Assembly (NCBI GenBank): GCA_002841275.1
Contig: PHET01000005.1
Location: 62,001 to 126,000 of the forward strand
Origin: Actinobacteria bacterium HGW-Actinobacteria-7
Lineage (GTDB): Bacteria > Actinomycetota > Coriobacteriia > Anaerosomatales > PHET01
Reading direction: 5' to 3'
Length of the DNA: 64,000 nucleotides
Under the pieces are notes generated by a model. The model was not told the DNA's origin. It was given only the letters and a program-made list of their open reading frames with translations, and made no database searches. The position numbers were made by a program, and so were the translations under genes. Of the stretch, positions 33,534 to 42,858 are shown in pieces (position 1 is the stretch's first letter; the number at the start of each line of letters is the position of its first letter).

Positions 33534-36500
33534 TTGGGGTCTGAATCGCAGGAAATCCGCAGGGCCGCAAAGCAAGCTCCTAAGCGGTCCCGATTTTCTG
33601 CGCCCGAACCCGGTTTTGGCGGCTTCAAATCTCGCTGGTTCTCGAGGATTCGCTCGCTGCCGAAGCGGGCCATCTACGTCATTGTGGGAGCAGCCCTTGC
33701 GGCGGCCCTGATGCCCGCGCTTTCCTCGGCGTACCTGTCCACCGGACCTACCGCGGACAGGGACTGGTACTGGCAGAATCAACTGCCTCAAGGCAACGCT
33801 CTTCGGTCCATGTCGTGGGCGAACGCTTCCGAGGGCTGGGCGGTTGGCCTGTCCGGTACGGTGCTGAAGACCGCGGACGGCGGCAAGACTTGGATCGTGC
33901 AGGATCCGCAATCGACACGCGATCTGTCCGGTGTCTCGTTCGCGAGCAACACCACTGGTTGGTTGGTCGGTTCCAACGGCACCATCAGAGCGACTGCAGA
34001 CGGCGGCTCCACGTGGACAACTCAGACGGTGGGTACAACGGCGACGTTCCGTGCAGTCTCGTTCGCGAACTCGACAGTGGGCGTCGCGGTGGGCGATCTA
34101 GGTACAGCCACCTCCACGATCCAATACACGAGTGACGGTGGTGCGACGTGGCGTCCAGCGGCTACCTCAAGCACGGTGGGTCTCACCAGCGTCCAGATGA
34201 TCTCGGCGACAACCGGATGGGCTGTTGGCGGCGCAGGTGTACTGCTCAAGACCGTCGACGGCGGCGCTAGCTGGACAGCCCAGACCTCCCCCACATCCGT
34301 TGGACTGTCGGCGATCTCATTCGCACCAGGAGGCGTGGTCGGTTACTTCGTGGGCAACGCAGCACTTCCCAACTGGACGATCTACAAGACGACGAACTCG
34401 GGTGCGACATGGACAGCGATCACCGGTCTGGGGACCACCGGAGCGCTGAACCTGTTCCACGTCGACACACTCGACGCTAACAACGCGATCGTGGTCGGGG
34501 CCAACGGATCGATCCGTCGGACAACCGACGGCGGAACGACCTGGTCCAATCAGTCGCAGAACAACATCGGTGCGACGATCCTGCGAGGCGTCAAGCTGTT
34601 CGATACATCGAATGCGTATGCGATCGGCGACCTGGGTGCGATGTTCTACACCCGCAACGGCGGCGATTCGTGGTTCTCACTCCTACAGGGGTCCGCCGCG
34701 AGGTGGTACGCATGCTGGTTCACAGACATCAACAACGGCTGGGCCGTAGGCCAGAACGGCGCGATCATGCGAACCAGCGACGCCGGGCAGAGCTGGGAGC
34801 AGCAGGCCGCCGGCATCGCGACGTGGCGCGCAGTGGCCATCCCCGACGCTTCAAACGGATGGCTGGCTGGCGATGGCGGAGTCATCAAGTACACCACCAA
34901 CGGGATCGATTGGAACTCGCAGATCTCCGGTACAACCCAACAGTTGAACGGCCTGTGGTTCTTCGACAACCGCATCGGATTCGCCGTGGGCAACGGCGGC
35001 GTGATTCTCAAGACGACCAACGCAGGCAACGTCTGGCAGCAGAAGCCCTCCGGTACGACACAGGTGCTCAACGCGGCGTGGTTCGTGGATGACCGAACCG
35101 GATTCGCCGTTGGTAATGCCGGAGTGATTCTCATGACGACCAACGGCGGAAACTCATGGGCGACATCCACTTCGGGAACCACCCAGAACCTCCTTGCCGT
35201 CCGAGGTATCAACGCGAACACGATCTGGGCTTCCGGCAACAACGGCACGCTGCTCAAGACCACCAACGGCGGGACGACGTGGACCGCGCTCAGCCCGGGA
35301 GCGGGAACCAACCCGCTGCGCACGGTCAACTTCATCGACGCGAACACCGGTTGGGTCACCGGCAACTTCGGCATCGTCAGGAAGACGACTGACGGCGGTG
35401 CCACGTGGGCGACTCAGAACGCCGGCATGCCGACGTCTGTTGTGGATCCAGCCGTGAGCACCTACGGTGCCTGGTTCGCTGACGGCACGACCGGCTACCT
35501 CGTGGGAGACGCGGGTGTCGTCCGCCGAACCCTCAACGGCGGAGCAACCTGGAGCTCGCTACAGTACGGAACACTGGGCAGCCTCAACTCGCTCAGCTTC
35601 CCCGACGCGATACACGGGTGGGCCGGTGGCGCCAGCGGCAGCATGATGTACACCTCGGACGGCGGGCAGACCTGGGCCCAGCAGAAGACCGGCTCCACGT
35701 CCGCCTTCAACGGCGTCTGGATGTACGATTCGCTCCGGGGCTGGGCCGTCGGCGACAACGGAACCATCAGACGGACGGTGGACGGCGGGCTGACTTGGAC
35801 GGCCCAAGTGTCCGGCGTGACCGTCAATCTGTCGTCGGTGGCATCGGCTGACACATCGCACGCCGTCGCGGCAGGTCAAGGTGAGGTCCGGTACACATCC
35901 GACGCCGGAGCGACTTGGCTGGCCGCGAGCGTCCCGCCCACAGAACCCGTCACGGGTCTGTACATGACCGATGCGAACAACGCATGGGCCGTTGCGACCC
36001 GAGTATCGGGCAACAACGTGGTCTGGCACTCCGCCGACGGCGGCAACATGTGGGCACCACAGACCACCCCTGCCAACGCAAACCTCTGGGACATCTATTT
36101 CCGAGACGCCAACACGGGTTACGCGTGTGGTGACTCTGGGGTCATCCTCAAGACAGTCAACGCCGGAGCCACCTGGATCCGCGTACCCGCACCCACGACT
36201 CTTCCTTTCTACGGCATCCGTTTCACCGATGCGAATACCGGTCTGGCCGTTGGTGGTGGCGGCGTCATTGCAATCACAGGCGATGGCGGCAGCACCTGGA
36301 CCCTGAAGTCCTCCGGCACGAATCAAGCACTCAACTCGGTCGCATTCAACGGGTCGGGCCGCGGCACGATCGTCGGAGCCAGCGGAACGATTCTTGGCGG
36401 CGCGAGCGTGGCGGCACCGGTCACCACGTCAAGCGTGGTTCCGCCGGTCCCTAACGGAGATAACGGCTGGTACGCGGGCACGGCCCCGATCATTACATTG

Positions 36501-39368
36501 AATTCGAGTGTACCGGGCGCCACCACCTACTACGGGTGGACCTCCTCGGCAGGGCCCTTCAACACCTATTCGATACCGTTTGCCGCCATAGAGGGCATGC
36601 GGACGCTCTACTTCTACTCGGCCGACACCGCGGGCAACGTCGAGACCGTTCACAGTCAAGTGCTCAAGACCGACGTCACCAGCCCGACTGCCCCGGCGGA
36701 TGTCGCCACGACGACGGTGTCCACGTCGACAGCCACCCTCGCGTGGACCGCCGCAAGCGACGCCGTGTCGGGCTTCGATCGCTACGAGGTCTTCCTCGAC
36801 GGAGCCTACGTGACCAGCGCGAGTTCGGAATCAGCGATTCTGATCAACCTGATTCCGAGCACGCCCTACTCGGTGCAGGTTCAGACCGTCGACAAGGCAG
36901 GCAACCGCTCTGCGCTGAGCGCACCGGTGAGCTTCGTCACCGACGGGCTTACCACCACCCCGTACACTACCGTGCTCGGGGCGAATCCGCTCGATCCCGA
37001 CGGCGCTAACGACTGGTACGTCACCACGCCTACCGTGACGTTGGCGGCACTCCCCATGAGCGGCGGCCCCAGGACGACCTACTTCAGTTGGACCGACGCT
37101 GCGGGCCCGTACACGACCTACACGGATACGCTCACTCCGTCACCGGGTGCCGCGACTCTGTACTACTCGACCCACGATGACCTGGGGACTCGCAGCGACG
37201 AGCCGACCCAGTCTCGGCAGTTCAAGGTCGATACCCAGACCCCTGCACCGCCATCGGTGACCGCCTCCGCCACCGACTATCAGGCAATACACGTGAGCTG
37301 GCCCGCCGTGGCCCAGACGCCCAGCGGCATCGACCACTACGACGTCTACGTTGATGGGAACCTGCACAGCACCGTGAACACCGTGTCGGTCGACATCGTG
37401 GGGCTGGCATCGACCACGACCTTCTCGATAACCGTCATCTCGGTGAACTCGGCTGGCACCACGTCGACTCCGTCGACGCCTGCCATGGTCACCACGCCTG
37501 TCGCACCACGCCCGGCGGCCCCAAAGGCGGTTCTCGCGATAGCCCCGACCGGCGAATCGGTCTACCTGAATTGGATGCCCAGCGAAAGCGCGATCGGTGC
37601 CGTGGACTACCACGTGTGGCGCTCGGATAACGGCGTGACCTACAGCGTTGTCGCGACGACCACCGGCGGACTCTACGACTGCGCCTACATCGACCAGGGG
37701 CTGCGTTCTTCGACGCGCTACTGGTATGCGGTCTCGACCGTGGATGATCGCGGCGAGAGCACCCTGTCCGACACTTCGACCACAACGTGGAACTACACGG
37801 CGCCGGTCACCACGCGTCCCAATCGGATTCTGGGTCTCAGCGCCGTGAACCTTGACCACACCATCTACCTGTCCTGGCAACCTGCCGCCAACCCTGCGGT
37901 CGTGGGCTATTGGATCAGACGAGGCTCGGCGAGCATGTCAACGATGACGACCCTTACGGCGCTTCCTGTTACGTCGACAGCGTTCTTCGACTTGACGGCC
38001 TTGAACGGTGAGAAGTACTACTACCAGGTTGCAGCAATCGATGCCTCCGGTGTCGCCGGCACTCCCTCAATCGACCTTGAGGCCAGTCCGATCGCTCCGT
38101 TCCCCGCAAATCAACCGCACCCGCACGAGTTCGGCAACGAGTCGGCCTGCATCTGCCATGCCACGCACAGCTCAACCACCCTCGAACCGCTGGTTCGCTT
38201 CCCGGGTGCCGAGAAGAACACGATCTGCCGCACCTGCCACTCACCGGTCGTCTCCTTCGTCGAGTTCGTCGATCCCCTGCTCAAGTCAAAGCACCCCCAG
38301 GGCGCTGTAGAGACCGAAACCGATCCCTTCAGCTGCGTCACCTGCCACACACCGCTGATTCCCGCAGGCGCGCCACTCGACAACCTGATGCGTGTGAACT
38401 CGAATACGCCGTGCGCAGTCGTGACGGATACGCCGCCAGGCAACGGCTTCTGCTACTCATGCCACGGTCCGGGTTCGACGCTGGCTCAGGGCGATTTGAC
38501 CGTCTTCGAGTCCTCGGGACACCGAACAGTCCCAGCCCCTCCGACAGGGGCCAACATCACGTGCGACACCTGCCATGAGTCGCATTCGTCGCGCAATACG
38601 CGACTGCTCAAGTACGAAGGATTCATGGTATGCATGCAGTGCCACACGGCATCGGCCAGTAACCCCGACCAAGTGGATATCCTGAGCCGCCTCAACCTCA
38701 ACGAGGGCTCCAATACCAAACACCCGATTCTGCCTGAGGACCAAGCGAACGGCTCTCGTATGCAGTGCCAGAACTGCCACAACACACACACCACGACCAA
38801 GAGTTTCCCCTTGGTCGACCCACACGACCCCAGTCCGTCGGGAACCTGGACGACTCCGCGAAGCGACGAGAAGGCATTCTGCTTCCGCTGCCACAACGGT
38901 TTGACGCTGCCCACGAGCATCGAGACCAGCCCTTGGGCCGAACCGGTCCTCGGGCGCAACAGTGCGACCACGACAAGGGACATCCAATCCGCCTACGCGG
39001 TGAACACACACGGGTTCGCCGCCCGAAGCGGGTCCACCACGACCACAGCCCACCTCCGCCCAGACATGGGATACGCCTATGGCACTGTGCTGGAATGCCG
39101 TGCTTGCCACGACCCACACGGCACGGCCAACGATGATGCAATCCTTGACACAGTCGTTTCGGCTGACGGCACCAAGAAGATCTACGGCGTGCTCACCTAC
39201 AAGATTCCTAGCGGCGGCAAGGACCTTCGCTACTTCTGCATCACCTGCCACCTGTGGGACTCCGCGTCACACGACTCGAGGGCAGGAACGAGCACCGCGA
39301 CGTTCCCCATGAACTGCAAGGCTTGCCACGGACATACAGCGGGGACAGTCCCCGGCGAGAACTTCTAG
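33534..39368 (+). CDS. Giant exported YCF48-type beta-propeller / FN3 / decahaem cytochrome fusion
   Basis: 1944 aa. TTG start at 33534 with GAGG 8 nt upstream; no in-frame ATG occurs before the end of the signal segment (RAIYVIVGAALAAALMPALSSA, residues ~46-67). Residues ~80-965 hold about 21 repeats of ~42 residues with the YCF48/BNR pattern (e.g. GWAVGLSGTVLKTADGGKTW), enough for three seven-bladed propellers. Residues ~965-1520 are Ig-like and fibronectin-III domains. The last ~420 residues carry ten CxxCH motifs (from CRTCH at 38228 to CKACH near 39319), several as CxxCHxxH, plus one short C-x-C-H (CICH). It should be an extracellular electron-transfer or surface redox protein. The next cytochrome gene follows after 10 bp. 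Confidence 0.93.
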   Translation: MGSESQEIRRAAKQAPKRSRFSAPEPGFGGFKSRWFSRIRSLPKRAIYVIVGAALAAALMPALSSAYLSTGPTADRDWYWQNQLPQGNALRSMSWANASEGWAVGLSGTVLKTADGGKTWIVQDPQSTRDLSGVSFASNTTGWLVGSNGTIRATADGGSTWTTQTVGTTATFRAVSFANSTVGVAVGDLGTATSTIQYTSDGGATWRPAATSSTVGLTSVQMISATTGWAVGGAGVLLKTVDGGASWTAQTSPTSVGLSAISFAPGGVVGYFVGNAALPNWTIYKTTNSGATWTAITGLGTTGALNLFHVDTLDANNAIVVGANGSIRRTTDGGTTWSNQSQNNIGATILRGVKLFDTSNAYAIGDLGAMFYTRNGGDSWFSLLQGSAARWYACWFTDINNGWAVGQNGAIMRTSDAGQSWEQQAAGIATWRAVAIPDASNGWLAGDGGVIKYTTNGIDWNSQISGTTQQLNGLWFFDNRIGFAVGNGGVILKTTNAGNVWQQKPSGTTQVLNAAWFVDDRTGFAVGNAGVILMTTNGGNSWATSTSGTTQNLLAVRGINANTIWASGNNGTLLKTTNGGTTWTALSPGAGTNPLRTVNFIDANTGWVTGNFGIVRKTTDGGATWATQNAGMPTSVVDPAVSTYGAWFADGTTGYLVGDAGVVRRTLNGGATWSSLQYGTLGSLNSLSFPDAIHGWAGGASGSMMYTSDGGQTWAQQKTGSTSAFNGVWMYDSLRGWAVGDNGTIRRTVDGGLTWTAQVSGVTVNLSSVASADTSHAVAAGQGEVRYTSDAGATWLAASVPPTEPVTGLYMTDANNAWAVATRVSGNNVVWHSADGGNMWAPQTTPANANLWDIYFRDANTGYACGDSGVILKTVNAGATWIRVPAPTTLPFYGIRFTDANTGLAVGGGGVIAITGDGGSTWTLKSSGTNQALNSVAFNGSGRGTIVGASGTILGGASVAAPVTTSSVVPPVPNGDNGWYAGTAPIITLNSSVPGATTYYGWTSSAGPFNTYSIPFAAIEGMRTLYFYSADTAGNVETVHSQVLKTDVTSPTAPADVATTTVSTSTATLAWTAASDAVSGFDRYEVFLDGAYVTSASSESAILINLIPSTPYSVQVQTVDKAGNRSALSAPVSFVTDGLTTTPYTTVLGANPLDPDGANDWYVTTPTVTLAALPMSGGPRTTYFSWTDAAGPYTTYTDTLTPSPGAATLYYSTHDDLGTRSDEPTQSRQFKVDTQTPAPPSVTASATDYQAIHVSWPAVAQTPSGIDHYDVYVDGNLHSTVNTVSVDIVGLASTTTFSITVISVNSAGTTSTPSTPAMVTTPVAPRPAAPKAVLAIAPTGESVYLNWMPSESAIGAVDYHVWRSDNGVTYSVVATTTGGLYDCAYIDQGLRSSTRYWYAVSTVDDRGESTLSDTSTTTWNYTAPVTTRPNRILGLSAVNLDHTIYLSWQPAANPAVVGYWIRRGSASMSTMTTLTALPVTSTAFFDLTALNGEKYYYQVAAIDASGVAGTPSIDLEASPIAPFPANQPHPHEFGNESACICHATHSSTTLEPLVRFPGAEKNTICRTCHSPVVSFVEFVDPLLKSKHPQGAVETETDPFSCVTCHTPLIPAGAPLDNLMRVNSNTPCAVVTDTPPGNGFCYSCHGPGSTLAQGDLTVFESSGHRTVPAPPTGANITCDTCHESHSSRNTRLLKYEGFMVCMQCHTASASNPDQVDILSRLNLNEGSNTKHPILPEDQANGSRMQCQNCHNTHTTTKSFPLVDPHDPSPSGTWTTPRSDEKAFCFRCHNGLTLPTSIETSPWAEPVLGRNSATTTRDIQSAYAVNTHGFAARSGSTTTTAHLRPDMGYAYGTVLECRACHDPHGTANDDAILDTVVSADGTKKIYGVLTYKIPSGGKDLRYFCITCHLWDSASHDSRAGTSTATFPMNCKACHGHTAGTVPGENF

Positions 39369-39378
39369 AGGGGCACCG

Positions 39379-40689
39379 ATGATACGGCACACATCAACAA
39401 TGCGCGGTGCACGGGCGGCTGTTCTGCTGCTCGCGTTCGCGCTTGCGATGTTGGGGGTCGTGTCCAGCGCTTTCGCCAACTTCGGACCACACATCCCGGG
39501 CGATTCGCTCGACACAGACTCGTGCGCCATGTGCCATCGCACTCACACCTCTTTCTCCTCGGCCACGTGGTCCAGCGGCCCCAGCGGCGAGTACGCGAAC
39601 GCGCTACTGGTTGGTTCGTCGGGCACGGTAACGGAGTTCTGCCTTGCTTGCCACGGCGAGGGCGCGCCTGGTGCGGCGACCAACGTCATAGACGGCATAT
39701 TCGAATCGTCGTCCGCCTACGTGACCTCTTCGACGCCCAACGCACCGCTGAACGCGGGCGGCTTCGGCTCCATGCCCGATCCGTACGCTTGGAATGCGAG
39801 CGCATCCGTCGACATCGTTCCCACGACGTCGCGACACGAGCTGGACACCGGCCCGTTGCCGCTGTGGGGAGCAGGCACCACGCTTGCCACCACCCCGGGA
39901 ATCACGTGTACCAGCTGCCACGACCCCCACCCTACCTCCAACTACCGCATGCTCAAGGGCAGCATCAACGCGACGACCGTGGGGGGTTACGCCGGCTCTG
40001 ACGCCGAGACGCCCAACGCCTTCGTCTTCTCCACTGAGACGGGCTTCCCTGTGCCGGGTGTCGATGCAAGCAACACCGCCGGGGGCTTTCTCAAGGGCGA
40101 GGCCGGCATAGCGCAGGTCGAAGGCTACCGACCCAACTACACCGGGGGCTCGAACCTTCTCAACATCACGTCAACCGAGCCGAACAAGTCCCTCTCGGTG
40201 TGGTGCACGTCGTGCCACACTGGATACCGGGAGACTTCCGCGCAGACCACCGTGGTCGTCAATTACGAGATCTACGAGGCGAACCCGAACACCGGAGGCC
40301 AAGTCGGCGCTCTTGCCCGACACTTCCACCCGGTGGACGTGACGCTCGAGAACGGCTACGGCCCCGACCGCTCTCTGCCAGCCACGGTCGAGCCCGATCA
40401 GCAATGGGTGCCGCTTGAACAGGCGCAGGGAAGCACCGGTGAGTTCTACAAGAACTACATCGGGTGTCTGACCTGCCACCGTGCGCACGGTTCGTCGACG
40501 GTCATGACCGGCTGGGCGGCCTCTCACCTCGAGACGAACACCCTGAACTACTGGACTCCTGTGCAGGACAACGTCCCCGGGATCAACCCGGCGAAGGAAG
40601 TGCCCGGCGGCTCACCGGCGGTGGGATCCAGCGCACTGATTCGCACGAACAACCGCGGCGTGTGCGAACGCTGCCACGGCGGGTACTAG
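39379..40689 (+). CDS. Exported hexahaem cytochrome c
   Basis: 436 aa. GAGGGG precedes the ATG by 5 nt; signal peptide RAAVLLLAFALAMLGVVSSAFA. Six CxxCH motifs: CAMCHRTH, CLACH, CTSCHDPH, CTSCH, CLTCHRAHG and CERCH at the extreme C terminus. CxxCHxxH forms are typical of the doubled-CXXCH family of actinobacterial surface cytochromes. Long haem-free stretches (e.g. residues ~65-165) could be binding domains. Co-transcribed with the giant propeller cytochrome and likely its electron partner between the membrane NapC-like protein and the cell surface (inference). Confidence 0.92.
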   Translation: MIRHTSTMRGARAAVLLLAFALAMLGVVSSAFANFGPHIPGDSLDTDSCAMCHRTHTSFSSATWSSGPSGEYANALLVGSSGTVTEFCLACHGEGAPGAATNVIDGIFESSSAYVTSSTPNAPLNAGGFGSMPDPYAWNASASVDIVPTTSRHELDTGPLPLWGAGTTLATTPGITCTSCHDPHPTSNYRMLKGSINATTVGGYAGSDAETPNAFVFSTETGFPVPGVDASNTAGGFLKGEAGIAQVEGYRPNYTGGSNLLNITSTEPNKSLSVWCTSCHTGYRETSAQTTVVVNYEIYEANPNTGGQVGALARHFHPVDVTLENGYGPDRSLPATVEPDQQWVPLEQAQGSTGEFYKNYIGCLTCHRAHGSSTVMTGWAASHLETNTLNYWTPVQDNVPGINPAKEVPGGSPAVGSSALIRTNNRGVCERCHGGY

Positions 40690-40714
40690 TACAACCGGAT
40701 TGCAGGCGTCTCCT

Positions 40715-41521
40715 TCACCCCAGCGCGATATCCAACACAGTCATCAACGTGAAGCCCAGGATGGCGGCCAGTACCGCCGAGTCGGCGTGACCGCATCGCT
40801 GGCACTCGGGGATCAGCTCCTCGATCACCACGAAGATCATGGCACCAGCAGCGAACGCGAGCCCGTAGGGTAGCATCGTTGTGGACAGCGCGATGGCCGC
40901 CGCTCCCGCGACCGCCGCAATCGGTTCCACCGAACCGGTCATCGCTCCCAATGTCACACTTCGGCTCCTCGACTGCCCTTCTCGGCGAAGGAGCGAACTG
41001 ACGGCGAGGCCCTCAGGCAGGTTCTGGATGCCCAGCCCCAACGCCAGCGCGATGGCGGCCCCCACGGATGTCCCGGGCGCACCGGTGGCGACCGCTCCGG
41101 CGGCGACACCCAGGGCAAGTCCCTCGGGGATGTGGTGCAGGGTGATTGCGAGCACGAAGAGCGTGCTGCGGCTCCACGGGGTGCGCACGCCCTCGGCCTT
41201 GAGCGCGCTGCTGGGCATGATGAGGTGCGCGTGTGGCATGACCTTGTCCAAGGCCCACAGCCCCACTCCTCCCGCCGCGAAACCCAACGCAGGCGGTAGC
41301 CACGGCAACGACGAGGTCTTGCGAGCGATCTCAACCGCCGGCGCGAGTAGCGACCAGTAGCTCGCGGCCAGCATGACCCCCGCCGAAAAGCCCAACATCA
41401 CGTCGAGCACTCGCTGCGAAGGATTGCGGTGGAGCAGGATCACGACCGCGCCCACAGCGGTCATGCCGAACGTGAAGAGCCCGGCGAGCAGCGCAAGAAG
41501 AAGTGGGGGGATACTCTGCAT
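40715..41521 (-). CDS. ZIP-family divalent metal transporter
   Basis: 268 aa, about eight transmembrane helices. The fourth and fifth helices carry the metal path motifs HHIPEGLALGVAAGA and NLPEGLAVS, matching bacterial ZupT/ZIP (HxxPEG twice, the second with Asn in place of His). The cytosolic loop between helices 3 and 4 holds a few His residues (MPHAHLIMPSS). It would import Zn2+, Fe2+ or Mn2+. The ATG at 41521 starts the first helix; an in-frame start at 41539 is possible. Converges with the hexahaem gene, 25 bp away. Confidence 0.9.
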   Translation of the reverse strand: MQSIPPLLLALLAGLFTFGMTAVGAVVILLHRNPSQRVLDVMLGFSAGVMLAASYWSLLAPAVEIARKTSSLPWLPPALGFAAGGVGLWALDKVMPHAHLIMPSSALKAEGVRTPWSRSTLFVLAITLHHIPEGLALGVAAGAVATGAPGTSVGAAIALALGLGIQNLPEGLAVSSLLRREGQSRSRSVTLGAMTGSVEPIAAVAGAAAIALSTTMLPYGLAFAAGAMIFVVIEELIPECQRCGHADSAVLAAILGFTLMTVLDIALG

Positions 41522-41602
41522 GCCACTTGTGTACCACAACGGCCGCGCATACGCAGCGGCAAGTAGGCCGTGGGCGGACTCGCGACCTTCAGCCTTGTGC
41601 GT

Positions 41603-42664
41603 CTACGGGCGAATGAAGACCGGGTCTCCAACCTTGACGCGACCGAAGAGGTCGAGCACGTCGCTGGGCATCATACGCATGCAGCCGTGGCTCGCATGCG
41701 TCCCGATGCTGCTGTACTCGCTCGGTGGGACACCGTGCATGTAGACGCCGGAGTAGTTGATGCCGATCTTGGTCGAGCCCATGGGGTTGTTTGGACCACC
41801 CGGAATGATGCGGGGCATACTCGCGGCCCACGCCGAACCGGGATTGATCCATGGGGCGAAGCGCGCCTTCCGGTTGATCTCGAAATCGCCGGTAGGCGTG
41901 GGGAACGCCGCGCGGCCAGGCGCGCAGCGGTACGTCTTGACCAGCTTCTCGCCTTTGTAGAGACGGATACGACACTCTGAAAGAGACACGATGATGGCCG
42001 TCTTGAAGCTGGAGGTGCGGATCTTGGGCCGGAGGACGTCAACGGGCAACGACACGTCTCGGCTCGCTGAGGAAAGCGCCGCATCCGAGGACAGAGCCTG
42101 CGAGATGGCCAGGACGGCGCTTGTCTGGTCCACCGAGGCACCGTTCGCGGACTTCCTGATCTTGAACGCATACTTCACGATCTTGCGCTTCGCGTTCACG
42201 GGATTGCGGTCTACCTGCGCTGCTGACTGAGCGACCCACGCTGCGATGGCAGCTGAGTCCACCGAGTACTGCGGCTTGACGTCGGCCGGAAGTTGCTGGC
42301 CGGTCAGCTGGCTGTTCAGACGTGTGAGGTAGGTCGCGGAACGACGGGGCGAATACGCCGCGTCGAGCATCGATTCGACGTCGATGGATACGATACCTTT
42401 GGGATCTAGGGTCCAGGTCTTGCCGTCACCCGCGACGGTCACCGGCCGGAGCATGGGCGAGGACACCGCCTCTTCGATGGTCGCGCGGGCTTCCGCCTCG
42501 GTCATCCCGCCAAGATCGTGCCCGACAACCGTGACACCCTGCGGTACGAGGCCTCGAGACTGATAGTCGAGCATCACTCCCCAAGCCAGTGCTGCAGAGA
42601 GCAGCAACAACATCGTGGAGATGAGAACAAGTACGATTCTGTTCGCGGTGCTCGGCGCCTTCAT
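41603..42664 (-). CDS. YkuD L,D-transpeptidase with N-terminal PG-binding domain
   Basis: 353 aa. ATG at 42664 with GGGGAG upstream. A signal-anchor helix (VLVLISTMLLLLSAALAWGVML) is followed by a PG-binding type-4 domain (MTEAEARATIEEAVSS; KGIVSIDVESMLDAAYSP) and, in the last ~125 residues, the YkuD catalytic domain with HGVPPSEYSSIGTHASHGCMR (His and Cys of the HxxxxSHGCxR motif). It makes 3-3 peptidoglycan crosslinks or attaches proteins to peptidoglycan outside the membrane. A second enzyme of the same plan is encoded at 55776-56768. Confidence 0.93.
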   Translation of the reverse strand: MKAPSTANRIVLVLISTMLLLLSAALAWGVMLDYQSRGLVPQGVTVVGHDLGGMTEAEARATIEEAVSSPMLRPVTVAGDGKTWTLDPKGIVSIDVESMLDAAYSPRRSATYLTRLNSQLTGQQLPADVKPQYSVDSAAIAAWVAQSAAQVDRNPVNAKRKIVKYAFKIRKSANGASVDQTSAVLAISQALSSDAALSSASRDVSLPVDVLRPKIRTSSFKTAIIVSLSECRIRLYKGEKLVKTYRCAPGRAAFPTPTGDFEINRKARFAPWINPGSAWAASMPRIIPGGPNNPMGSTKIGINYSGVYMHGVPPSEYSSIGTHASHGCMRMMPSDVLDLFGRVKVGDPVFIRP

Positions 42665-42817
42665 GCGCTCCCCTTCGACAGTGCAGAGTATTCCAACCAG
42701 ACACCACTATACGGTACATCTCGTTACCGACATGCAACGAACGGGCAGCGATATCCGTGCCGTCGCGGCGAGCGGGCACCCTGAGGACACGAGCGGGTTG
42801 CGATCTCGGCGCGAGCA

Positions 42818-42845
42818 TCAAGCCCGCAAGGGGATAGACCGATAC
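42818..42845 (+). promoter_or_regulatory. Sigma28-like promoter of the GGDEF-HD-GYP gene
   Basis: TCAA (42818-42821), 16 nt, ACCGATAC (42838-42845). Next to the -35 it shares the 7-mer AAGCCCG with the promoter of the PAS-GGDEF gene at 2596-2623. It ends only 13 nt before the annotated TTG start, so either the message is nearly leaderless or translation starts further in. Confidence 0.5.
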
Positions 42846-42858
42846 ATATATACGCAGT

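Noticed and set aside
33700-36420. Tandem DNA repeat array
   Set aside because: The periodicity comes from YCF48-type protein repeats; nucleotide copies have diverged and no exact DNA repeat or CRISPR-like spacing exists.
37140-37880. 246-codon minus-strand frame opposite the FN3 region of the giant cytochrome
   Set aside because: Shadow of the Thr/Ser-rich coding strand; no domain and no plausible start.
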